From Plasmodiophora brassicae (Eukaryota > Endomyxa: Phytomyxea > Phytomyxea > Plasmodiophorida): DNA of 64,000 nucleotides. The notes under the pieces were generated by a model. The model had not been told where the DNA came from. It did no database searches and saw only the letters and a list, made by a program, of their open reading frames with translations. The DNA is taken from positions 1,879,041-1,943,040 of the forward strand of contig CP145410.1 in NCBI GenBank assembly GCA_036867785.1, given 5' to 3'. The translations under genes were made by a program, and so were the position numbers. The stretch's first letter is position 1; every line of letters starts with the position of its first letter. Shown here one piece after another: positions 44,140 through 54,000 of the stretch.

Positions 44140-45867
44140 AGGCGCATGGCTGGATGCCCGATTCCGGGGCGCACGCGTGTCTGCGGATTGCGGCGGCTGC
44201 TTTCCAATCGTCATTGGCGAACTGCCATTTATGGGACCGTGCCGAGCAGGTGCCATCGCCGTGGTGGGCGTCGTCAGCACGGCAGACGACCCGACGACGC
44301 TGCCGCCAACGCCGCGTACTGCGATATCGTACACTGCCGCCCGGTCGGCACCGTACGGCACAAGTGGTCCAGACCCAGATGCGCCTGCCTTCCCTGTCCG
44401 CTCGCGCCGACGTCGCCGCCGGACAGAGGCACGGGTCAACGCGACCGCTACGACCTCATTCGAGCCTGCTGGACGCCAGGCGACGTTTCCGACACGTCTG
44501 CGAGATCGTACTGCACCTTGACGATAGGTACAAGTCATCGCCTGCTGCACAGTCACGCAGGCCTTCTGACACGCTGGACGTCATAGGTCTGCCGTCGCCT
44601 GCCGTCGAAGCGGGATGGGTACAACGTCGCGCAGGCCTGGTGACGCACTCGTCGTCCGACGATTGCTACGACTTGGCATGCCGCGCCCCTGCCCTGCACC
44701 ATGCGCCGGTGGCTGGCTGACCAGACAGGGTCGTCGCCGACCTCCCTGCCTGCGCGTCGAGCGGTGCCTGCCTGCCTGCGCTGTGTTCGGCATCGCATGT
44801 CGCAAGTCCTCGACGTCCCGAGGCGCCTGATCGCCGTACCAGCGACTGTTGCAACATCGTCGATGCATCCTGCAGGATGTCTGCAGACGCGCCGAACACT
44901 TTTGGGCGAACGCCATGCACTGGTACGGATTGTCGCCTAATGCAAAGGACCAGGTCCTCACACGTTCTGCACAGGACTCGCACCTCGCGTGTCGCCGACG
45001 ACCTGTCGCGCCTGCTTGCCCTGCATGCGTCCTCGCCGTGGTCGTCGTCGACCGGCGCCACCGGCAAACGCGGCCGCCTACGACCATAACAGGGCGCTGC
45101 TGGCCGCCTGTTCACCTCCTGGTCAGCGGCGTGTCGTCGCCCTGATTGCCCTAGTCACCGACGCCCGGATACGCCTTCCTGCCCCTGTTTGCGTCCATGT
45201 CGACGTCGCCGCCGACCATATCTGGACGGGCCAACTCATTCAGACGAAGACAACGCCCCTGCGACGCCGCCGCCACCCTAACACCACGGGTCAATAGATC
45301 CACCACGACCGCGACACGTCCTGCAGGACGCCTGCTGACGCACCAGATACATCTGGCCGGACGCCCTGCACCTTCACGACAGGTACGGGTCGACGTCTGA
45401 TGCACGGGGTCCCGGGACATTTGACATTCTGGACAGGACTCGATTGCCGTCGCCTATCCAGCATGAGGACCGGCAGCGCAGCAGGCATCATGGCGATACT
45501 CTGCTTCTCTGCAAGGTGGTGAAGGCCCATTAACCTGTTGTCTTTCGAACCGGCTGACATTCATGTCGTTCCCGGCAGGCGCCAGCATTGCTGCTCAGAA
45601 TCCAGGCGAGTTCGGAACCATCGTTGTTGCCGCGTCGGCCCCTGCTGGTACTGGTTTGACGAATTGTGCATCTCCAGCCTGGCTGACATCCCCGCGGTAT
45701 TCTGGCAGACACTGGCGATGCTGCTAAGAATCCTGACGAGTGCTGTGTCACCCCTGTTGCCGCCGTGCGCCCTTTCTGATGCTGGTCGGCAGGCGTCACG
45801 TAATCGACTTCCTGTTCTGGTCGACCTTCAGGCGACTGCAAGCTGCTTGAACCACTCCATTCTGGTA
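44140..45867. repeat. Degenerate repeat region without genes
   Basis: About 1.7 kb with related but diverged blocks. One block type includes a GGACGCC..CCTGCACCTTCACGACAGGTAC theme near 44,470-44,550 and again near 45,310-45,400. Another recurs with a period of about 129 bp (GGCTGACAT at 45,552 and 45,681; GCTGCTCAGAATCC versus GCTGCTAAGAATCC). All frames are short. It may be decayed tandem satellite or element sequence. Confidence 0.5.
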
Positions 45868-48800
45868 TGTGCCGGCTCCAAGCTATAAGACAAGAATAGC
45901 TGTGATCCGGCTAGGCCGCCCTAAGAATGACGGACATGCACGGAGTGCGCACGGAGTCCGCACGGCGTACGTGGGAGCTGCAGGTCGGGGACACAGACGA
46001 TTATACTACACGGCTGATATACCATCACCGTTGGGACGTCACAGAGATCTCTTGAACATCCTTTCGGGGAAGGTTTCAAAGAAGGACGCGATGGTGGCCA
46101 CCGCGCAGGAGATGCTGCTGGAAGATGACGTCGATGATCGACAACAAGGACAGAGCGTGCAAGGCTCAACGATCGTCCTGCAGATGAACAAGGCGCCGAC
46201 CTTGAAGAGCATGGACCGCAAGGCCGTCACGACGTTCATGGCCGAGCTGAAGACGTATCGGAATCACTTCCGGGACGATCCGAATGCCAAGGGCCAGATC
46301 CCACGGTCAGTGAGGAGTATGATCGACCCCGGTCTGCTCAGGGCGATCTGCAAGTGGGAACTCGGCACGGACGCCGAGGGGGTGACGGAGAGCGACCTGA
46401 TGGACTGGATGAAGAGGCATCTGGAGCAGGATCGCTCGACGGACGCGAACATCGACCGGGAGATGCGGAAGCTGGCGATGAAGCTGACCATCACCACACC
46501 AGCGGCAAGGGTCGTGAACCTCGTGCAGCAGTACGAGGAATTGGTCGCGCGCAACGGGTGGCAGGACCTCTTCACGTCCCGCGAGGGACGGAAGAACCTG
46601 GTCAAGTACCTACTGGGTGCTGTGCGCCCATCCGGTTTACAAGCGCTCATGCGGACCCTCGTCATGAAGCGCCAGACCGATCTCCAGAAGGACCCTTTGG
46701 AATTCTATCGGGTGCTGAAGGAACGGGCTGCATCGTATGAGGAGACGATGTTGTACATGGAGCCGGGACGTGAGGATGGCAAGGGGAAGGGAAAGGTCAA
46801 ACCCACCCCAAAGAAGCGAGGGGCGCAGACGGATGAAGGAGGCGATGGAGGCCGGGACACGAAACGACACCGGAAGGACCTGCGATGTTTCAACTGTGAC
46901 GAGGTTGGACATCCAGCGTTTCGTTGCCCGAAGAAGCCTACCAAGAAGCAGGTCGCAGACCTGCTGAAGGATCGCCGCAAGGGGCCAACGGGAAGGGATG
47001 GACCCCGTAAGGCCAAATCTGATAAAGATGACGACTTGTCAGAGTACCCATGGCTTCCAGTGGTAGGAAGAGTGTCGGAGGGGGCGCAGAGGACAGGGGA
47101 CCAAGTAGTCGTTCGTGTAAACGGACATGAGGAAGACTACGTTGGGGTTCTGGACAGTGGAGCGACATCGGTTGACGTTCTGATGCCATTGACCATAGCG
47201 CGCGAGCTAATGGAGCGGGACCCATTGTTAACAATGGAGAACCTCCAGAAGCCGGAAACGTTCTGTCTGGTAGACCGAGAAACGAAGCACACAGCCTACC
47301 ATGTGATGATACTGGATCTGGGACTGACGACGACGGCAGGCGAACTGATCACTCGCCGGCGCCGATGCCTTGTATGGGACATTCCTGAAAAGGAAGTAAT
47401 CCTAGGGGAGAGGCTGTTGGACGACTTGGGTATCCACCCAAAGAAGGCCCTGGACGTACTCATTAAGAGCACGCCGAAGAAGGGGAATGACGTCATGGAT
47501 GAAGTGCACAATATGGCAAACGAGATGCCACCTCTCTGGGAAGGGGAGGAAGAGGAAACAGAGGATGTGAGGATCGGAACCGATTCCACAGACTCCCTGG
47601 AAAGGGAGATGGACGGGATGGTCGAGCGCGCATTGAGGAATGGCCTACCGCAAGCGATGGGGAAATCGCTTCGGAAACTCGTCAGAAGATATAGGGACGT
47701 TTGGCGTATGAGCATTGGACCTGATGGTCCAGCCAGGGTTACACCATTTGTCACGGAGCTGAAACCGGATGCGGAACCTTACAGGTGCCGAGCCAGAAAG
47801 TACAGTATGGAGGACAGTGCTTTCATGGAGGAATTCGTCGCCCAATTGAAGAAGTATGGCCTAGTCGTTGAAAACTACAACGCGAAGTGGGCTTCACCGG
47901 TGGTGGTGGTGACGAAGCCAGGGGGCGGAAAGCGGTTCTGTGTTGATCTCAGAGCTGTTAATGCCAAATGTGTCGCCGTGGCGTGGCCTATGCCACATCA
48001 GGAGGCGATACTGAGGAACCTGGCAGGCTCGAGGTTCTGGTTTAAGCTAGACGCGTTCAAAGGCTTCTGGATGATGCCGCTGGATGAAGCGTGTCAGGAG
48101 ATCTTCTCCTTCATGACAGATAAGGGGGTGTATAAGCCAACGAGGTCGATGCAGGGGGGAATGAACTCCGCCCCTCAGTATCAAGGGAGGATGTTTGAGG
48201 TGTTCGGGGAACTTATGTTCCACAAACTAATCATATGGATCGATGATCTAATGGGGCATGCCCAAAGGGAGGATGATTGGTTCCGAACGTTGGAACGGAC
48301 TCTGATGCTAGCCGAACGGCACAGCATCAAGTTCAACGTGGAGAAGTGTGAGCTCTTCACAACAGAGGTTCGGTTCTGTGGAAGGATATTCACGCCAGAA
48401 GGGGTAAGGCACGATCCTGCTAGGATTGAGGCTTTAATGGCGATACCACAGCCGAGGACGGCAAGGGACTTGCAACAATTCCTTATGGCAACTCAGTGGA
48501 TGAGTAGGTCCATCCCTGAGTACAACAGGAAGGTACACCTGTTACAGAGGATATACGAGGATGCAATGAAGGACCAACCTGGCAGGACGAAAGCCATTGC
48601 CAGGAGGGTGCGATTGTGCAAATATGGATGGTCACCCGAACATGCGCTGGCATTCGAGAAACTGAAGATGGCAGTGGCGGACACGGTCCAACTAGCGTAC
48701 CCGCGAAAGGACCGGATCCAATGCCTATTCTCAGATGCAAATGAGGTTAACAGCGCGGCGGTAGTCACACAGATTCCGCCTGAGGACTTGGGTAAACCAG

Positions 48801-51025
48801 TGCATGGGCAGCGACATGAACCGCTGGGTTTCGTCGGACACAAGTTCGCGGGCCCAGAGCGGAACTGGTCCACGGTGGAGAAGGAAGGGTTCGCGATCAA
48901 GGATGGGATTGACAAACTGGACTATCTCGTTACAACCAACGAGCAGTTTCGTTTGTTTACCGATCATAGGAATCTCGTGAGGATATTCTCACCAACGGAC
49001 GTGTCAAAGCCAACGGCGCAGAAACTGCAACGATGGGCACTGGACATACAGAGGGTCAACTACGTCATTGAACACATTGCGGGGGAGGACAATGTGTGGT
49101 CGGATCTTATGACGCGGTGGGGTGCACCGGACGGTGGGCCTGATGACCAGCACCTAGAGGTACGCACGATCAGGAGGATAACGCTTCAAATTGAGGACGG
49201 ATATCGGGTACGGCCGTTACAAAGGAAGGAATTCCAATGGCCGACCGTGGACGAAATCCGTAAGGCTCAGAGGAAATGGCTCAGAGGAACGAAACGACCG
49301 AAGAATGGTGATGATCTCTTCGTCACAGGGAAGGGACAGGTGATCATACCAGACGAATGCAACGAGCTGAAGCTGCAGCTATGCGCTATTGCTCATGCGG
49401 GCGGAAACAGTGGGCATCTAGGACTGAAGGCCTCGTTGAGGAAGTTGGGGGAGTTCTGCCATTGGGCACACTGCGATGAGGACATGAGGACGTTCTGCAA
49501 CGCGTGTTTGAACTGTCTACCGACAAGGGGCGGGGTTAGGATTCCCAGGCCATTGGGAACAGCTGTTCATGGTGTTAGGCCGAATCAGGTGATTCACTTG
49601 GATTGGCTATACATGATGGCGGCTCAGAAGGGCGGAAGACATGATCTGCAATGGAACCTGATAATCAGGGATGATCTGTCTGGCATGGTCAAGATTACTC
49701 CTGACCATACACCCAATGCGGAAACCACTGTAGAGGCACTGCTCGAATGGAGGGCTATCTTCGGAACGTTTGAGTTGATGGTGTCAGACATGGCGTCTTG
49801 CTTTCTGGCAAACGTTGTGAAGGAACTGGCGCGTCGATGTGGATTTGCTCATCACCCGACTGTTGCCTATGGGCATTACAGTAATGGATCAATTGAGGTG
49901 ATCAACAGGAACTACTTGCAACTAGTCAGAGCACTTCTGTCTGAATTGCAGTGGGACAAATACGATTGGCCATGGTTGAACCACAACATTGAACACACGA
50001 TCAATCACAGGTCGCAGGCGCGTACCAACGGGAATGCGCCAGTGACAGTGATGATGGGACGTCAACCAGACAACCCGCTGAAGCAAGTGTTCAAGAGGCC
50101 AGGGGATGAGAAGTATGGGGAAGCTACACTCTCAAAGGAGCATATTCAGGAGCTAGTCATGCAATTGCAGACGTCGCTGAATGAAATGCACAAGGGAGCA
50201 GTGCAGCAATCGAAGAAAATCCGAGCCGTACATAGGAAGAGGAGCGACGCGTACCGACGAGCAACTGCACCGAACTTTCAGATCGGTGACTATGTACTCA
50301 TCGGATTGCCTGAACCGGGTAAGGTTCCGGGCAAGAAGCTCTTTATGAAGTGGCGGGGCCTATATCAAATAACTGATAGCCACGAGAACTACACCTACGA
50401 GGTGAGGAATATGTTCAACGAGACGGACACTCGAACCGTTCACGGGGACCGCGTTCGCCTCTATGAACATGGCAAAGTGAATGCCACTGAGGAACTGAAG
50501 CGACAGATGGATTATGACAATGAGCGTTTCGCCATTGAAGTCTTCAAGGACTGCAGGCACAGTCCGGAGACAGGGGAATTGGAATTGTTGATCGGATGGA
50601 AGGGTTTCTCTGAAGCGGAGGATTCATGGGAGCCAATCTGCAGGTTGGCGATGGATGTACCGAAGCTGGTGAAGGCACATGCCGCCAGGATGAGGAAGGA
50701 GAAACATCACCTTGCTGATGAGGTTAAGGAGTTACTTAAGGCGGAAGGAGTCCAGTAGGCTAGTCATGCTTTTTTCCCGGATGCGCGCTGGGTTATTTTA
50801 ATGCCGACGGCCATGTGACGACAGAAGCCAAAACTGTGTTCTACGAAGATTGAGACTTAATTATGTTAATTAGACTATATTAAGGAGAAGACATGATTAG
50901 GATACACCACCACTGAAGACACCTGCAAGGAGGAGCATTTCGTTGAAGGAGGGGAATGTGCCGGCTCCAAGCTATAAGACAAGAATAGCTGTGATCCGGC
51001 TAGGCCGCCCTAAGAATGACGGACA
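45868..51025 (+). mobile_element. Ty3/Gypsy chromovirus, element 1, with 69-bp LTRs
   Basis: Identical TG...CA direct repeats at 45868-45936 and 50957-51025 (start TGTGCCGGC, end GACGGACA) bound a 5.16-kb element. A polypurine tract GAAGGAGGGGAA lies directly before the 3' LTR. One continuous gag-pol frame fills the interior. The LTRs are extremely short. No tRNA-type primer site beginning TGG was seen after the 5' LTR, and no target duplication is visible. Confidence 0.85.
46091..50758 (+). CDS. Gag-Pol polyprotein with chromodomain (element 1)
   Basis: 1555 aa from ATG 46091; the frame is open from the 5' LTR but has no earlier ATG. In order: gag; CCHC zinc knuckle CFNCDEVGHPAFRC (about residue 265); aspartic protease LDSGATS (about 352); reverse transcriptase with FCVDLRAVNAK and catalytic WIDDL (about 715); RNase H (FSDANEVN, FTDHRNL about 956); integrase HHCC zinc region (CNACLNC) and core with HLDWLYM (about 1168) and SDMASCF (about 1233); C-terminal chromodomain (ELLIGWKGFSEAEDSWEP, about 1480-1530). 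Gag and Pol are one frame without a frameshift. All catalytic motifs look intact, so the copy could be active. The chromodomain would direct insertion to marked chromatin. Confidence 0.92.
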   Translation: MVATAQEMLLEDDVDDRQQGQSVQGSTIVLQMNKAPTLKSMDRKAVTTFMAELKTYRNHFRDDPNAKGQIPRSVRSMIDPGLLRAICKWELGTDAEGVTESDLMDWMKRHLEQDRSTDANIDREMRKLAMKLTITTPAARVVNLVQQYEELVARNGWQDLFTSREGRKNLVKYLLGAVRPSGLQALMRTLVMKRQTDLQKDPLEFYRVLKERAASYEETMLYMEPGREDGKGKGKVKPTPKKRGAQTDEGGDGGRDTKRHRKDLRCFNCDEVGHPAFRCPKKPTKKQVADLLKDRRKGPTGRDGPRKAKSDKDDDLSEYPWLPVVGRVSEGAQRTGDQVVVRVNGHEEDYVGVLDSGATSVDVLMPLTIARELMERDPLLTMENLQKPETFCLVDRETKHTAYHVMILDLGLTTTAGELITRRRRCLVWDIPEKEVILGERLLDDLGIHPKKALDVLIKSTPKKGNDVMDEVHNMANEMPPLWEGEEEETEDVRIGTDSTDSLEREMDGMVERALRNGLPQAMGKSLRKLVRRYRDVWRMSIGPDGPARVTPFVTELKPDAEPYRCRARKYSMEDSAFMEEFVAQLKKYGLVVENYNAKWASPVVVVTKPGGGKRFCVDLRAVNAKCVAVAWPMPHQEAILRNLAGSRFWFKLDAFKGFWMMPLDEACQEIFSFMTDKGVYKPTRSMQGGMNSAPQYQGRMFEVFGELMFHKLIIWIDDLMGHAQREDDWFRTLERTLMLAERHSIKFNVEKCELFTTEVRFCGRIFTPEGVRHDPARIEALMAIPQPRTARDLQQFLMATQWMSRSIPEYNRKVHLLQRIYEDAMKDQPGRTKAIARRVRLCKYGWSPEHALAFEKLKMAVADTVQLAYPRKDRIQCLFSDANEVNSAAVVTQIPPEDLGKPVHGQRHEPLGFVGHKFAGPERNWSTVEKEGFAIKDGIDKLDYLVTTNEQFRLFTDHRNLVRIFSPTDVSKPTAQKLQRWALDIQRVNYVIEHIAGEDNVWSDLMTRWGAPDGGPDDQHLEVRTIRRITLQIEDGYRVRPLQRKEFQWPTVDEIRKAQRKWLRGTKRPKNGDDLFVTGKGQVIIPDECNELKLQLCAIAHAGGNSGHLGLKASLRKLGEFCHWAHCDEDMRTFCNACLNCLPTRGGVRIPRPLGTAVHGVRPNQVIHLDWLYMMAAQKGGRHDLQWNLIIRDDLSGMVKITPDHTPNAETTVEALLEWRAIFGTFELMVSDMASCFLANVVKELARRCGFAHHPTVAYGHYSNGSIEVINRNYLQLVRALLSELQWDKYDWPWLNHNIEHTINHRSQARTNGNAPVTVMMGRQPDNPLKQVFKRPGDEKYGEATLSKEHIQELVMQLQTSLNEMHKGAVQQSKKIRAVHRKRSDAYRRATAPNFQIGDYVLIGLPEPGKVPGKKLFMKWRGLYQITDSHENYTYEVRNMFNETDTRTVHGDRVRLYEHGKVNATEELKRQMDYDNERFAIEVFKDCRHSPETGELELLIGWKGFSEAEDSWEPICRLAMDVPKLVKAHAARMRKEKHHLADEVKELLKAEGVQ

Positions 51026-51026
51026 T

Positions 51027-54000
51027 TGTGCTAACGCCGCCGCTGCCCACTACGGGGGCGGTCGGTCGCAAGAGTCGGCGCCTGGTGATATAACGAACTG
51101 ATGTATTTGGACAGGATCGTCACAGCAAGGGCCGCTGCGGGGTCGAGTACGGTCATGATCATGTGACCGGGTGGCAGCAGCATCTGAGCAGCATCATCTG
51201 AGTACTGGTACTCTGGATGAACACTCCCCGTGTTAGAAATCTGCTAACAGTCGTGAGCAGAGCGGGTCTCCTTCGGCTTGTCGTTCGAGGAAGGCTCTGA
51301 CGATATCAGGAACATCGGCCGCCATGACCGAGTAAGGTTCCCATGAATTGTCGGTGGCCTCGAATCCGATCCAGTTGATCAGTAGTTCAGTGTCACCTGA
51401 CGTAGAATTGACTCGAATGTCCTCGACTGCGTTGACTTGGTAAGCCACGCCGGTGAGCGCGATGTTGTGCTTCAGGGAAGAGGTGACATTCAAGTGCGCA
51501 TCTGCATAGAACATTAAGCGCTGGGCGTGTACATCTGAGATATGATCAGTCAAGAGATCTCGAACTCGATACACCCAGTCGTTGATGGTGTCGATAATCT
51601 GGGCAGGTCCAGTCCAGTTGTACTCGGACTTGGAGTGCTTGCCATGGTTGGCCACGAGAACATAGTCGCCCGTCGTGAAGTTGATCTCGCGAACATTGCG
51701 TCGGCGACGCCGGGCGCGTTGCTTGAGATCACGTAGATGGGTGCGTGTACGTGCCACTTCTTTGTGCATGTCCTCGAGAGAATCGGTAAGTTCCGTCGTC
51801 ATTTCCTTGAGACGGTCAGGGGTCAACGGTACGTCGATAACCGCGTCGATGCGTTTGTTGAAGATAATCGAGATAGGTGTCGAGGGTGGCAAACCCGTAA
51901 ACATCGTGACAGGCGCGTAGCCCACACTTGATCGAACAGTGTGATTTACCGTCATGTTGATCAGCGGAAGGACATACGGCCAATCCTGGAATGGAAGATT
52001 TAGCTCGGAGAGGAGGGACTTCAGCAGAAAGAGAAGCCGCTTGTTGACAACCTCAACCGTGCCGTTCGCCCAAGGTGTGTAGGCAGTTGTGAAATGATGG
52101 TTGCAGTGTAACCGGCTATTAAGCTCGGCGATAACCGCGTTTTTGAAGTGTGTGCCGCGGTCAGAGACATGTTGGAAAACAATGCCGAAACGTTTGAACC
52201 AATCCAGAAGAGATTCGGCGACAACGCTGTGATCCGCGAATTGACAAGGAATTAACTCGACGAATGCCGTGGCGTCGTCCTTCAGAACCAGAACATAACG
52301 AAGTTGATGAGAATCGCCTGGACGAGGTTTGGATAAGAAAAGAAAGTCATAGTGGATGACCTTATTGGGCTTGTCCGCATGCATAGCCGTGCCATAAGGT
52401 CGGGGGATCATCGAATCTTTGTTGCGTAGGCAGTGTAAGCATTTGTCCACAAATGCACGAACAAAGGAATCGAGATCAGGCCACCAGAAGAGTTGCGCGA
52501 TGCTCGAAATAGTCGATGCAGCAAGTTGATGACCAGACAGTCCCATATGTGAAATCACTGCGATGCGTAGCTGCAGTGCATGTGATGGTACCCAGAGTTG
52601 ATTGTCTGGAGTACGCCAGCCAGATTCCGGGCTAAGGTGGAGAGACATGTCCCCTTCGAGTTGGAGAATATCAGAAACGGCAGATAGGTCGTGTTGGCGA
52701 ATGTAGTCGGTCTGAGCGTTACTAATCTCGTCGGCAGACGGCCAGATAAACTCATCGGTCATCTTGTAATCGTCGAAGTCAAGATTAATTGCCATATGAC
52801 GAATAGAACGGAACGAGGGAGGGGAAAATGAGGACAATGGTTGCAGGGCGACGCCCCAACGCGTGGCGAGGTCGGCCCAAACGTTGTCCTCCCCAGCAAT
52901 GTGCTCAATGTGAAAATCTAGGTCGATAATCTGAAGTCGCCAGCGCTCCAAGCGATCGCCGGTCGTCCGACTAATTCGTGCAACCGAGGCAGGGTTCAGA
53001 ATGAAAACCAAATTACGGTGGTCTGTGAAGATTCGAAGTGCCAACTTTGACATAGAGATGAAGTGTCTGAGGCGATAGCAGCCTTCGATGATGGCGTAGG
53101 CCTCCTTCTCAATGGTCGCCCACTTCAATTGAGAACCACGGAATGTCCCCGAGATGAACGACAAAGGTTCGTGGTGTTGCTCACCGTACGGGAGATCAAT
53201 ATCTTCCGGAGGGATCTGCGACAGGAAAACAGACCAGAAACGGTCACTCGCATCCGGAAAGAGACACATGATCCATTCGTCCTTGGGGTGCGCCAGCGTC
53301 ATGGCCTCCGATAGACGATGCTTCAGAGAATTGAAACTGGTGAGATGGTCAGTGGTCCAGCCGATGTCGGCTAAACGAACTCGACGTAGATGTGATTTCT
53401 TCAGACTGCTGACAGAACGAGAAGCGGACAGAAGTAGATCCTGCAGCGGATGTACGTGTGCCGCGAATTGAGGAATAACAGAACGGACCCAATTGAGGCC
53501 CGAGAGGAACTGTTGAAGATCAGCAGCCGTGATAGGAGTTGATAGATCGTGCAAGGCGTTGAGATACGAGCGATCGAACGACACTCCATCAGCGGATATA
53601 ACGCGACCGCACCATGTCACTGAAGTGAGATATAACTGGCAGCGATCAGGGTTGAGTTTAACTCCAAACTCGTCGAAAGCGTTGAGAAGAGATTCGAGTG
53701 TGTCCATGTAGGCTCCGAATCCAGATACGTAGCCGAGGATATCGTCGATCCAGAGTAGGGCGCAGATATATAGAAGTTTCCCCAACACCTGTTGCATTCC
53801 CGCCTGGAACGCAAACACGCAATCAGCAATTCCCTGGATGATGCGCCTGGGTGTAAACGTGGCGATGTGCGTCATGAACGAGCAGGCCTCCTGCGAATCA
53901 GGGTGCAACGGAAATTGCCAATAGCCTTTAAAGGCATCGAACAGCATGAAGATGGTCGCGGAACGTAGGTAGGTCAGGATGATGTCGATGTGAGGCATCG

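Noticed and set aside
44146-45290. Several 100-190-codon open frames on both strands
   Set aside because: Low-complexity Arg/Pro/Ala/Ser text, overlapping in many frames, within degenerate repeats; no splice continuity.
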